Shown one piece after another: positions 1-12,139 of a stretch of 64,000 bases of DNA. The notes beneath the pieces were generated by a model. The model had not been told where the DNA came from, made no database searches, and saw nothing but the letters and a program-made list of their open reading frames with translations. The DNA is from Neolentinus lepideus HHB14362 ss-1 (lineage: Eukaryota > Basidiomycota > Agaricomycetes > Gloeophyllales > Gloeophyllaceae), in NCBI GenBank assembly GCA_001632425.1, contig KV425563.1, forward strand, positions 348,660 through 412,659, given 5' to 3'. Both the position numbers and the translations under genes were made by a program. Within the stretch, counting starts at the first letter, position 1. Each line of letters begins with the position of its first letter.

Positions 1-733
1 ACGTGAACGGCTCCATTACTAGAGCCTGCAGAGTCTCTTCCTTTCACATTTGGTATCCTGGAGAGACCGTCAGAACATGGATAAGTGATATATAGGATAC
101 ACGAACTGGTGACGATGTTCAGAATAAACGTGATCGTCTCCACGGTGGACCTCGCCAGTATAATACTGCGACATTGTGAACTGCTGCCGCAATGAAAGGC
201 GTGTGCATCGATTTTATACCCGGCCGTAGGATAACACGTTCAAGTCTAGTGCTTATCTTGCTAGCCCTTCCCCGCTCATTTATCCATCTCAAGCAGTTGT
301 AAGACGGATGAGATCGGACTCCGTGATGTAGTGCAACTTCAGAACGTACTGATTTGAGCCTCATTCCCACTACTCAGACCGACGTTTGTCTTGGAAGCTG
401 TTGATTCCGAGGCAAAATATAACACGTTGGTCAGAAGAATCCAGACAGACAGGCTCTAGAGCAATTATGGAACGGGTGACACGAAACTCCGCGATGCGCT
501 CTATGTACGCATCTCAAATGGAGGATACTCGTGAGTTCTGTAGAAGCGCTGAGTGACTCCTGACATGGATCTGGTCAGGAAGATGACAAGATGACCCAAT
601 TACATGCGAATTGACCGTGTTGCAAGATAAGATGTCGATGCTATACATCGCATTGGCCACAAGCAAGAACAAATACACGTGATCGTATCAGTCCCTCTGA
701 GTACCTTAGCGCTCCTTCATTCACTGCTGCAAC
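1..733. other. Left-edge intergenic DNA
   Basis: No reading frame here resembles a known protein and none has convincing exon structure. The last bases before 734 may hold the promoter and leader of the gene that starts there. I see no RNA gene or transposon end. Confidence 0.5.
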
Positions 734-2521
734 ATGGTGAAGGTCAACGAACCTGTCGAAGACGAGGAAAATCCTTGCTATTGTCCGGAGCTACCAGCCT
801 TGGTCTATCTGGATACACTGCGCTCGAGGCTGGAAGGTCTTGCATTCTCCCAAGAAGATTTGGACAATCCTTCGTTCGCCAGTCTGCTGTACAAGACCGC
901 TGAAGAAGAAGGACTGTTGCATCTAGGCATGGTTGGAGTAGGTGTCTACGAGGATTCCTACTCGTCCTCGCTAGGCAGTGTACGTCACGCCCTCGAGGGC
1001 TTGAAAGGCAACGACTTCCTCGACGGCTCCCTCGTTGCTCTGAACAAGTATCCTTCTGTAAAGGATGGTCCTGGTTTTCCTGGCAGACCTGCAAAGCGAA
1101 AGCGGCAGATTGTTTGTGATACGTTCAGTGATCTCCAAGGCCCGATGAAACGGGAACGGTCTCTCCAGATAGTCAACCAGAGCTCTTTCGACGTAAGCGA
1201 CAAAGTGGAAGAACTGGTATTTTCCTCCAGGAATGGCACGTCAGAAGAGGAAGTACTCTGCAATCAGGACGACACCCTCGTAGACACCTCAGCAAAATTG
1301 CAAAGCCTCGAAGGTAGTCCTAGTTCTTCACTGGTTATGGTATCTGACTTGTATGCGGAAATGGTCGAGAAGATGAACTGTACGGTCCTGACATTGGCAC
1401 GGAGTCTCCTGGCGATTTGGCTGGTCTAGTCGACGAGATCGCTAACTTACTTCCTGGTCTACGTCTCCGAGAGCGCTTGCAGTCAACACCCGATCTTACC
1501 CACCAGAAGATCGCTGACTTCCTCGGAGTCAACGGTTCGTTCTTATGAGTCACCTATGGGGTATTCAAAATACAATCGAGGAGGAACAGGACTCTTCAAT
1601 CCTCGGATACTTGACCTGCTGCGAGCTGCAAACATATGGCAACTGGAGCTAACCGACTCCGTCGTAGATGAAGCAGGCCTGAACCTATTAGGACGCGAGT
1701 TGCTACAGGGTAACTACCTTTTCCATCCTTAAAACGATCTATTATGAACAAAGACGGAATATATGCGCCAGTTTTCATCAAGCCCAACAGCTTCGGCAAA
1801 CTAAGCGTGATGGACCTCAGGGATACTCCTCTCCGAGATATTGACCTTACATACGTCCACCATTTATCAGGCCTTGCGGTTCTCCTACTCGATAATACCG
1901 GTATAGGAAACGAGGCGTTCGTACCATCATCTCTACATTCGTACTACTTACATCGAACCCCCGGCACAGGATGTATCACCTCGTCAGCCTCAGGCGCACG
2001 CTCACTGACCTGCATGTGAGGACGAACCCAGCGATCGACGACGACGCTGTGCCGGCACTTCTCATGCTCAACAAGCTACGATCTCTTTCGCTCTATGGCA
2101 CGTCCGTCGAGATGCCTGGTCTACGTCGGTTCGCGCGTACAATTAATCAAGAGGACCGCCATCTCGACATCGAGATACCAGTTCCCTGCGAAGAGTACAT
2201 CGAAGGTACGCTATCAGCTGCGCAATTCTTCATTTCGCAGTTGCTCATGCATACTATTCCACGTGAGATATGGCATCGAAATATATGATCAATCCCCACC
2301 CGCCGCTCATCGTGGACCCCGCAGCGTGCGACAGCCTCTCTGTGGCCGCGCTCAAGCGGAACCTCTCTGAACACGCGAATTATAACAACACCATCATCGC
2401 GTCGGGTACGAAGGTAGAGATGGCGGTGCGCCTCAGGGGAATTCTGGAGACGAGAAAGATGGATTTGTTGGTGAGGACGATGCTATGGGGTGAAGAAGGA
2501 CAAGAGAGCGTGGAGGTTTGA
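734..2521 (+). CDS. Hypothetical protein with leucine-rich repeats and a C-terminal SAP-like motif
   Basis: Six exons join cleanly: 734-1313, 1370-1534, 1581-1709, 1754-1916, 1970-2205 and 2268-2521. They sum to 1527 nt, a 508-residue protein. The first intron carries a CTGAC branch point. The first ~190 residues are unrecognised and include a basic cluster (PAKRKRQ) that could be a nuclear signal. The middle has leucine-rich-repeat-like strands ([35 protein letters not shown]) of the kind seen in RNI-type folds. The last ~50 residues ([12 protein letters not shown] followed by [17 protein letters not shown]) match the helix-turn-helix pattern of SAP DNA-binding motifs. An LRR protein with a DNA-binding tail suggests a nuclear or chromatin adaptor role, but this is inference. 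The stop lies 224 bp from the convergent MINDY stop. The acceptor of intron 2 could also be 3 or 9 nt downstream without changing frame. Confidence 0.7.
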
Positions 2522-2745
2522 CTGGTGCTACTGTTTCGTCTGGACGCTCTGATTTTGCGGTATACTTGCGCTATGTGCCTCTATGCTTTGTCATCTCCGT
2601 TGTCAGAATACCTGTTTTTTTAATGTATGAAGCATGTGTCCTGAACGGCAAATTTCCATTAATCCCCTCCGTGCAGTATTCCAAGTACAAACCGCACACC
2701 GAATCTACGAATACATGCCCAATCCTCCCAAAGGTATCAGATAAT

Positions 2746-4328
2746 TCACATAATGATACAAGACGGCTTTTTCTTCAGCCCTGGCGCAGAATGCCTTTCC
2801 CTCTCCGCCGCCGCCTTGTTCCGCATCTCCCTTAACTTCCGCTCCCTCTCCGCATGCTGCCTCTGCTCTTCCTGCTGTCTGGCGTACATCTGCTCGGCAT
2901 GCGCGTCTTCCTCTGCCTGTAATCTCTGGGCGAGTGCCTGATCGTCTGGGTCGACTGGGGGGTAGTTCTGAGGGTCGTGTTGGGCAGCTTCCTCAGGTGA
3001 GAGGCCGGCAAAGTCACCGCCGGCGGGGGCGGAGGGCTTGAAGTCGGAGTCGACGAAGGTGGATGCGCCACCTTCGACGTCTTCCAGGCGTTCCCAGACG
3101 ACAGTGGGCTCGTGCAGGAAGACGAAGTCGGTCACGAGGGAGTAAAGATAGCAGTGCGAGTCTGGATCTAAGTTCGAGGGTGATTCGAGTTGGGCAGCGA
3201 TGGTTGTGCTGGTTGATGCTTCAGGTATTCCTGCCGTTCCATCTGCAACTTCCAATGGTTCTGGCGCGGGTTCTGGCTCTGGTTTACCGGTAGAAGAGGA
3301 GATGGGTGAGGAAGATTTGTATAGGACTGACAGATGTGAGTTGCGGAAGAGGGCGACGAGGGAATCGGGTGGGAGTGTTGAGGCAAGGTGGAAGAGGCCG
3401 TAGTAGGTTAACTGCGACTGCGTCGTGTCCAAGAAATTCCGTATGACGATCGCTAAGACCAAATTATAAGGGTGTCCGACTACATGGAGAAGAACATACC
3501 ATCCTCGACTTTCCTCCGCTGCTCTTCAGACCAATTGTGCTCATGCTGTTCACTCGACACCCGCAGCTGAGAGTCATCTTCGTCCGAGACTAGGCGTCCC
3601 TGTGTGGCGACGTCTGCGTCTACAATTAAGTTCACCGCACTATCATAGTCTTGCACTCTCGAAACGACGGAGTGCTCTTGGCTGTCGGGGTCCACGAGCC
3701 ACCCGTGCACGAGCTTGATGTCTGCCTGCTCGAACAGCTTCAGTTCGCCACCCGACCCATCGCCTGCTGGTCTGAATGATGTTGCGCCGGTAAAGAGAGG
3801 ATTCAGGTCCATTCCCTCTAAGTGCATTCAGTGGCTGAGCGGAGGGAATATAGGCAAGGGACGTACTGGTCGTCTTGGGCATGATAGACAGGGCGGCGGA
3901 GATGTCCACGTCGGGGCAGTTCATCAGGAGATATTCCGCCACCAGTTGCGAGAGCATCTCGTACGACACAGTCGTCCGGTCGGGCGGCAGTATCTCAATC
4001 TTGTCCCGCAGGAGCAGTATATTGCCTGTACATCAAACTGCCTATCAGGAGCTATCACCACATAACGCCAACAGGACCAGACCACTCACATATTGCGATG
4101 AACGAACATGGTCTGCAAAGTACGCAAGCGTAAGAACATACGAACGACGGCCAAATAAAGATTGACCTGTGCTGCAGGCCGATTATAGTTCAATAGTAGT
4201 TAAACTGACCCATTGAAGTTCTGGGTGATGATTTTGCGAGTCCGCCTTGACGGCCCCGAGCCGAACACGATTTCCTTGAGGTACCAAACGTCTTCTTGCG
4301 ATGAACGAATAGAGGAATTAGTTGCCAT
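2746..4328 (-). CDS. MIY1: MINDY-family (FAM63/DUF544) deubiquitinase with C-terminal CaaX box
   Basis: Five exons on the minus strand: 4328-4210, 4112-4090, 4025-3867, 3817-3500 and 3452-2746. They total 1326 nt (441 residues). MINDY enzymes are cysteine proteases that trim K48-linked ubiquitin chains. The diagnostic motif ITQNFNGPCSFIAICNILL spans exons 1-3, with the catalytic Cys in NGPC encoded by a 23-nt exon. NPLFTGATSF, the HGWLVDP block, QLTYYGLFHL and the FRNSHLSVLYK block (probable catalytic His) follow in family order. The tail is a charged, Gln/Glu-rich helix ending in CIIM, a CaaX prenylation signal; the yeast homologues also carry predicted CaaX boxes, so membrane anchoring is likely. 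The region between the FRNSHLSVLYK block and the VVWERLEDV block is a Pro/Glu/Ser-rich insertion. The gene is divergent from POP5 with a 243 bp spacer. Confidence 0.93.
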
Positions 4329-4571
4329 GGATAGTGGTAGCGAGCGAAGTTGCCGTCCTGGCCGACGTTAATTAAGCTGCGGTGGCTGCAGTTCCTACTT
4401 CCCATTTACCACCACTACTTGGCAGCCGCAGCTAGTCTATTGCACGATGAACAGACCATCGTAGGGCGACAGCGACTACGACTTAAACTGGGACAAGCAG
4501 ACGAATTAACCAGATTGGCTCTAGGTTTGGGTTTATTCAGGGGGATCTTTGTGCTTTACCTTCGTGAGGCC

Positions 4572-5309
4572 ATGGTCCGATTCAAGGTACGTACGGAGTC
4601 TCAGTCTGTATTCGTATATAATTAATTGCTACATATGCAGAATCGCTGGCTGTTAGTGGAGTTGATACCCTGTCCTCAACAAGACGATGCGAGCGTTCCG
4701 TCTACTAGACGCAACTCCGATTCGGACATAACCAGCAAGGATATCTATGCAGCGTTAAAGCAGAGCGTCCTGCATAATTTCGGGGACACAGGATGGGGTG
4801 CCGTAGGGTATTCACTGACGGGTACGTTTACTTTTTACAATTAGTCTCTAACACACCAAGCTCACAGGATCCACGAATACCTCGCGATAGTCAAATACTT
4901 CTCGCCCATGACGAATATTTGCATTATCCGCGTCGGAAGGGACCAGCACAAGATTGCTTGGGCAGCCGTTACCCTATTGTCTGCGATCGAGAAACGTAAA
5001 TTCATACCGAATGTTATCCAAGTATCAGGTACGCTGAACCCGTTCCCCACTCTCCTTTGTATCGATACGAGCTATGATTGATCCTCAATTCCCACAGGTA
5101 CGATTAAACACGCACAGTTCGCCGCAATTCAGCACAACCGTACCGTTGTTGCACGGTACAGGGCACAGGCCAAGACACCAGGTCAGCGTTGGGCAGGGTC
5201 TCGGATGTAGTCATGGTCCATGCTGATATTTCTTCCAGTAGGGTATCAGGATACGTACGACAGCTTTTTGGACGCGAGCACAAAGGAAATCGAGGCTCTC
5301 CAAGATTGA
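4572..5309 (+). CDS. POP5: RNase P / RNase MRP subunit Pop5
   Basis: Five exons: 4572-4586, 4641-4821, 4861-5028, 5098-5181 and about 5242-5309, giving 171 residues (172 if the last acceptor is 3 nt upstream). Pop5 is a small protein subunit of nuclear RNase P (tRNA 5' maturation) and RNase MRP (rRNA processing). The protein opens with the hallmark MVRFKNRWLLVEL. It continues with a glycine-rich segment (HNFGDTGWGAVGYSL), ICIIRVGRDQHKIAWAAVTL and the C-terminal SGTIKHAQFAAIQHNRT, which corresponds to the GTIRxxQ signature of the family. The first exon codes for only five residues and the second intron is only 39 nt, yet both keep the conserved frame. The reading frame is open far upstream of the ATG, but conservation places the start at MVRFK. 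The stop lies 80 bp from the convergent BioF stop. Confidence 0.95.
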
Positions 5310-5389
5310 TCTACACCCTTATCCTTCCATGCGCAATTTTGACGACCGCTTGCAAATCGAGAATGGCAAATGGAAGAATAGATTGTCCT

Positions 5390-6822
5390 TTATAATTTAG
5401 CTTGTGCGTGCACACCATCTCCACTACTCTGCCCTATCACCCGCTCTACCCCCATCTCCCCGTTCGCCCACGCACACACCGCCTCCACCAGCCTCTCTAC
5501 CTCTCGCATCCCCATTCCCGCATGCAAACACACCCTCACGCGGTCCTTCCCTTTCGGCACCGTCGGCCACGTAATAGGGCGTGCGTTCATCCCGCGCTGA
5601 TATAAATACGCTGAGAGTGGTCTTGGTTTGGATGTGAGGAGTGCGATTATCGGAGATTGCAGTAAGAGGGGAGAGGTGGCGAGGTGCGAGGGGAGGGAGA
5701 GGACGTGTGCAGGAATTCTTTGTAGGTGCGGGCGGAGGAGGGAGAAGAAGTGCCTGATGAGGACCAAAAGGTGGGTAGCGAGCTACGGCAGTGTCGAGAG
5801 GAGTTTTGTAAGTATTGGGGAAAGAGGAAAAAAAGGGGAGTGTGGAAAAGGCGCACCTTAGAGGCTTCGCTATCTTCGAGAAAGTCGAAAGAGCAAGAGA
5901 TGGCGATTATATTGGCGAAGCTAAGGGAGGTAGTGTAGATGAGGCTTCGTGCATAGTTGATTAGGTAGTCGCAGATCAGAGGGGTCGTCAAAATCACAGC
6001 TGAGCAGTGCAGGTTTTCAGATTGTCGATTGTGTAATTATTTGCGATTCCGTAACTCACCACCTGTTGCAGCCAGAGCCTTCCCGAACGTGTGCAACCGC
6101 GCTAGGATCTTGTCTTCCAGCCCATAGTGAGCCACCAATCCTCTTCCCCGCGGCCCATAAATCCCCGTCGCATGCGCCTCGTCCACAATCAAATATGCAT
6201 TTCCCACAGGGAACAAACTCTCCAGCAACCGCACAATATCCCGTAATGGCGCAAACGTGCCGTCCATACTGTACAGGCTCTCCACCGCAACGAAAACGCT
6301 CTTGCCTCCACTTCTCATCTCACCGTCCTCCGCCAGCAGCTGCCAGAGAAGACTCCGCAGTGAAGCTACACAATTGTGAGCAAACGTCCGATGCCCTTTT
6401 CTCCCTACGCGGCTTGCGCGAATGCCATCGTACACCGAAGCGTGGATGTACTCGTCCGTAACGACTATATCTCCTGGCTGCGGGATTGTCTGGAAGAACC
6501 CTACGTTCGCATCGTAGCCCGAGTTGAAAAGCAGGGCCGAAGGAGCGCCAAAGAACTTTGCGAGGCGAGATTCAAGGTCGGCGTGAGCTTGGCCGTTTAC
6601 GAGGAGTCGCGAGCCCCCTGATCCTAGGATCTGAGGTGCATCTCGTAACTTGCACAAAAAGTGCTCTCGCAGTTGGTTGTTAGTAGACAGAGAGAGGTAG
6701 TCGTTTGAGGAGAAGTCGACGAGGGCAGAAGAGTCTCGTGACTCCGGGAGTCTGCGGCGGATCTGGCGAGCATCGCGGGAGGCGAGGGCGTTCTCGAGGT
6801 GTTGAGTCAGGGAGGATGGCAT
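5390..6822 (-). CDS. bioF: 8-amino-7-oxononanoate (KAPA) synthase, peroxisomal
   Basis: Three exons (6822-6060, 5999-5857, 5782-5390) give 432 residues. The enzyme is a PLP-dependent alpha-oxoamine synthase that joins pimeloyl-thioester and alanine in biotin synthesis. Family landmarks are visible in order: FSSNDYLSLS, GSGGSRLLVNGQ, LFNSGYDANVGFF, DEYIHASVYDGIR, VAVESLYSMDG, IVDEAHATGIYG and the PLP-lysine site HTFGKALAATGG. The C-terminal domain has SPIIALL and PTVPKGKDRVRV. The last three residues are AKL, a type 1 peroxisome-targeting signal, consistent with reports that fungal BioF proteins work in peroxisomes on fatty-acid-derived pimeloyl-CoA. No other biotin gene (BioDA, BioB) is recognisable in the window, so it is not part of a local biotin cluster. 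Confidence 0.95.
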
Positions 6823-9800
6823 CGTAGTTTACGATCTGGCGGGGAGGCCAACACTGCAGCAAGGGATTTGGTTTGCATTTTTCCATTCTGTCCGATTTCC
6901 CCCTCCCCCAAAGACTTCTACATACTGATCGGGAACTGAGCGGTATTATTGAATTGCACGTGGCAGGAATAGAACGAAGTCAACAGTTTGTGGCTTCAAG
7001 GTTCAAACCACAACAAGCCACTGTGAATGCGTATCGGTCAGTGTATTTCTCAGTTGCAGAAAGTTTAAAGCAGAGACAGTACTTGCCTACGTCCTTACCG
7101 TTAACAGTTCTCGAGAGTACCGGGGCTTCCGGTACAGTCCTTACTGACACGTATTCTCGAGTCATTCCAAAACCCACTCCCGGCGAGTCTGACCACTTGC
7201 TAGCCCGTCGCTGTAATAATTCCTTTGGATAGAGGAGACGCGACCACGGTAGATCTATCCCGGCCGCGGACAAGTCCAGGGTAAACGTGGGCATCCACCC
7301 ACGGCGCCGTTCATCCTATGGCTGACAGCGGCACTCCGACGGCGAAATCTCAGTGAATCAAGTTCTCGGAGACCCTGCATTACTGAGAAGCTGACAGAGG
7401 AACGCATCAAGAAGGCTCTTGGGCGGTTCAAACTTGCGACCCTCGGGATGGGGTTTTCTTCTGCAAGTTCAGCGGAGGATCATCTGCGCACACTCACCGT
7501 GAAATTGCAAGTCCGACGAGACATCGATCGGTGCACAAGCACCCGTCACGGCACCATGCCACTACGAAACAGGGACCAGGCGATAAATACCCCATGTACG
7601 CAGAAGCGAATCAACGATCCACTGGACCCCTGGTGACGAGGTTTTGCCGGGAGGGCATTCGCAATGCGGTCGCAGCATTGATGTCCGACTCTCGGGACAA
7701 TAAACCGGATTAAAACGATCAAAATAAAAACACTCGCCGCTTACATGTTACGATCACCGGCGGCGTCGTAGCACTATTTTACCTGACAGCAATTCGGGAC
7801 ATGCATCGATGTTACTTCTGCATCTCTCATTCGCCTTTGGACTAATGCCGACCGCTACTAGGAGCAATTTTGAGACTATTCATAGGGCATCTAGTCGCCA
7901 ATAGAAGTCCCTGCGTCATCCCTATCGCAAGGGCCAGTACTTAGGGCAACTTGCTTTCAGGTCAATGTAATTCAACTCCTTTGTCAGTGTCAGTGCCCGT
8001 CTATTATTACACAATCTACTCATCCTGTTCTCCAATAAGTATTAGGGATCCGCTATAGGCGTACTCGGCCTCGTTCCGCATCTTCCAATCCCTGCGGCGC
8101 AATCTGTCTTACATGGAAGCTCCGGAAGGAGAGGTTGACAGTTGCTTGTCTACCAAGTCGTATTTAGGGGGGGCCGTATCACTGAGCCTATCAGTCACGA
8201 GCGTGCCTCCTGCAAATCTGCAAATCTGACTGTCTTCCTGAAAATCTTACATGTACCAGTACCACTTGGTACTAGTTCTTGAGTTCATCTTCCCATTCGC
8301 ACGAGCACGCCACGCCGACTCGTGCCTCGTCTAGCGGTAGAAATTTCCTGCTATTACCGCCGACGTGAAGACGACGTTTCAAATTTCTACATGCAATGTC
8401 GCTCCTGCTGCACCGATCTGGTCAAGAGTTTTGCAGGCGGTGTCTGCCCAGTAAAGATAGCTTGTTGCTGGTGCGGAGTCTTTTTCTCTCGATCTTTCCA
8501 ATTCTCGACGCAACATTGTAGGTACCACTACCTGCCGACGTCCAAGACACGAGTGCCCAGTGATCCAAACACTACACGGGAAGACTAGATGAGATTGCTG
8601 GGCGTCCAGTTAAATTGGCGCTTTTTGCTTCCACTTGTCAACCCAAATATTCTTGTGATCACCTACTTTCGCGGGAAGTATGCGGTCGGCCTAGAGTCAA
8701 CAGGACAATCAAAGAACGCTAGTTTCACCCGTACAACGTTTTCATCAGTTCGCTCTGATTTTCGACGGTAACAGCATCCACGTCGGTCCGGTCCCGTAGC
8801 ATGTTGAGATGGCGAATTGCTCTATTGCTACCGTTTCAGTACGAGCAGGTACCGGGCTCAAGACTAGCCTCACGTCAAGCCGAGCTGCTGCATAGTCCCA
8901 TAAATTTATCGTGCATGCTCCCCGCTCGCCGTGTAAAAAAATGGCTCTCAGCAAAATATCACGCGATCATGTTATCAACGTGTTCCCCTCATGGATGATA
9001 TCCACAGCGGAGAGAACATGAAAACAATGTAGCAACGTGGCACGAGACCCACCATTATAAAATGCGACTGCGTGATTTCAGGAGATTGTCTCAAATGAAC
9101 AGTTAGGCCACATATGCTCCTGTGCTAGCGCATGGTCCACCACTTTCCTCCGAATAATCGGCTGTGTTGCTCAAGCGAAGTATATTGCCATGAATGTCAA
9201 GATCGCCCAAAGATGGACATGGCGACACCCACCGTGCGGCCAGTTGGTACCAAGTAGCTGCGATACTTGTACAGAACAACTTTCATATCGCAGGAAAACT
9301 TCTGAGAACCATTAATTTCCGAGATAGAGGGAACAGAAAGGATCTCGGCAAACGCGCAGATTCTAGATTTTATCTATTGCATTAATGAAACTGATGACTT
9401 CCCGTAACATTAAATCTCTAAATTTCTGGTTGTCAGCGCTCAAGTGGTCACACCAGATCGACAGACCGACCTGTGAACCGTAACGAAGCCATATATGAGC
9501 ATCTCCGCATAGCTTGAGTGTTGGACGGCGTTAAGCGAGTGTTAGCCGACCTTAATCGAGGAGACCATGGAGGCTCTACAGAGGAGTCAGGTCCCTTTGT
9601 AAATCCAACGATTTAGAGACTTGCTTGCTTGACGACCGCGAAACGACAAGTGTGACAGCTCGGCATATCGGCACGACCATGATGGGATGAAGAGATTCAG
9701 GGCCGAAAAATAGGGATTTAACGTTACGGGAAGTCGATCGCGACCAGTCGAGAATTAATTCATGACGGCTTCTGACCCTTTATTAATCCCAAGCGACGGG

Positions 9801-10013
9801 ACGGAGACAATCTTCTTGACGATTTTCATGGCGTAAGGAAGAGTGATCTAACGGCAACTAATCAATAATTGGCAAGGAGCGAGCCTATCCAGCGGTCCAT
9901 CATATTTTATGGAGACAAAACGCCTAAATTCACTGGTACTGTTTTTGACCATTCCACTTCATTCATACATCCTCTGTACTAAGGCGTTACCTTAACTTTT
10001 ACCGTGTCTAGAC
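6823..10013. other. Gene-poor interval
   Basis: About 3.2 kb without a recognisable coding region. The open frames present are short, have unusual composition and do not connect across plausible introns. The left end must hold the BioF promoter and the right end the promoter of the FAD monooxygenase. I see no transposon end or RNA gene. Confidence 0.5.
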
Positions 10014-11875
10014 ATGACGGGGAAAGTCAGTCCTATCAATATTTCTATTCCGCTCATGTGCTTACAAAACGAAAGCAGACAGCGTCAATTCTCGCTGTTC
10101 CAAGCTTGACTGTTAACTTCATCATAGTAGGGGGAGGTATTGCCGGTCTCGCGTGCGCGTTTGCATTGCAACGAATAGGGCACCGAGTCCTGGTGTTGGA
10201 AAAGGACGATGAGGCTGATCAGGTGTGCCTCATTATTTGCGATGCTCGGGCGCGCCCTCACTGTACCTCTTGAGACAAAGGTCGCTGGCGGTTGCAGACT
10301 ACCGCCAAATATGTCAAAGATCCTGAATAATTGGGGCTTTGAGCGACGAGTGCGAGACATTGCTGTTGTGTCTGGTGCGACGTTCCTGTCAATATGTAGG
10401 TCGGCGCACTCGTACACAACGCACATCAATGATTCTTGTTTCTAGATGAAACGGGCTTCTTGCTCGGGACACATGTATGGGATAAGGAGGTTTTGAAGGA
10501 GGTAGGAGGGGATTTCGTATTTTGTCATGTGAGTCTCTCTATTTAATGGATGCTTTCGAGATATTGACGCGCTGTGCATCAGCATAAGGATCTTCGTCAC
10601 TTGCTGCGGGATGCTGCGGAAGGTGCTGGGGCAAAAATCCGATATCGAGCCCAAGTCTCTTCAATTGACCCCATGAAGCGATCCGTCACTCTCGCGTCCG
10701 GCGAAGTCATCACTGGGGACGTCATAATTGGTGCGGATGGGCCTTTTGGAATTTGTCGGGAACTCTTGACTGGTGGCCAACGTCCGAAGGGGGCCTCCAT
10801 TCATGCTTTTTATAAGTGGGTTATACAGTCTTCACGAGACATGCGCGCGATCTCAAATTAGTGGCAGCACAATTGTTCCGGGAGAACAAATGCGAAAGGA
10901 TCCCGAATTGTCCTATTTCCTTGAGCAAGAGCACGTGAGTGCTCAGCATCCTACCCTGTCAAAACGCGGCGTCTGACACTGTTCTCAGCATACGCAGTTT
11001 GCGTGGTTTGGAAACGGTCATTCCGTGCTTGGTTATCCAATTGTGAGTCATGTTTCGCAACCTCACAGTCCGCCCATGTAAATTCTATCAGGGCGGAGAT
11101 GAAGACTTCGCAATGAACATATACGCACTGGATGATGGCCAAGGGGACGGGTCGTGGGAAGATCAGGTGTCCGCAGATCGACTGCCTACAGTGGTAGTCA
11201 CAAGCGAGAGAAGGTCTGTTTGCAGAAGATCGCTGCGCAGGCAACAATGGGATCTGATATCTGTCGTCTGATTGCAAGATTACAGAAATTAGTGAGACTG
11301 GCCTTGCCCCCAGCGAGACTCCAGGTGACTCAACAGGTCGAACTCGAGGACTGGGTTCACGATGATGGAAGGTTGCTTCTCATAGGCGAGGCCGCACACA
11401 CATTACCGGTGAGTGACCTTGCCCTCAGCGTCGCAATACTACCATTTGGTCACGGCACATGTAGCCGGGCTCTATTCAGGGCAGCGCAATGGGTGTCGAG
11501 GACGCAGCGGTCCTCGCCAAACTGTTCTCGCATCTGAAAAGCGAAGATCAGATCCGCAATTTTCTCTATGCTTTCCAAGAACTCCGCCAAAAGCGTTGTT
11601 CGGGCGTCCAGAGGCAGGAGTTGGGGAACCTTATGTTCATGGCGATGCCTCCGGGGCCAATGCAGGAAGCCCGCGACCAGAACATGATACAAAAGCATGA
11701 GGCTGGCTTGAATGTACTGAGTAGTGATGCGGACAGTGCTACGGAGCAATGGGAGGAGATCAAGGAGATGTTCGGCTATGACGCCGAAGATGAAGCCGAC
11801 AACTGGTGGGTCGAGTGGGGGATGCTGCGAGAACACGCAAAAGCCAGGGCTATGGAGATCAGAGCATCGAAATAG
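10014..11875 (+). CDS. FAD-dependent monooxygenase, salicylate-hydroxylase-like
   Basis: A multi-exon class A flavoprotein monooxygenase. Exon 1 (10014-10057) codes for MTGKVSPINISIPL and joins after a 47-nt intron to the dinucleotide-binding motif FIIVGGGIAGLACAFALQ, followed by RVLVLEKDDEADQ. Later exons carry RLPPNMSKILNNWGF, LRHLLRDAAEGAGAKIRYR, the VIIGADG motif and the C-terminal GRLLLIGEAAHTLP. That last block corresponds to the usual G-D-A-A-H-x-x-P motif that contacts the FAD ribityl chain, here with Glu in place of Asp. The final exon begins AMGVEDAAVLAKLFS and ends with an acidic, Trp-rich tail. Such enzymes hydroxylate aromatic or other small substrates with NAD(P)H and O2; the substrate cannot be told. 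A frame open from 10004 has no ATG before 10014, which fixes the start. The stop is convergent with GUP1. Confidence 0.92.
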
Positions 11876-12139
11876 CCAACGGCACCACTGGGAGCTGATT
11901 TTGCATGTTGCACAGGCTCTAGATTTTCGTCGCCTCGATTGACTTCGTCCACATTTGATTTATCTTATGTTTCGTCTTATTCGTACGTTCCTATACCATG
12001 GTGTATAATTATGTAGTCGTAATGCTGGCACGGATATACATGTGAGTTCCATCTTATTGCGGATAGATTGACATGCTTACCATTCTATATTTTCATACCG
12101 CTGTCGTGCGTGCGTGCGTGCTCCAATTCACCGCTTCCG

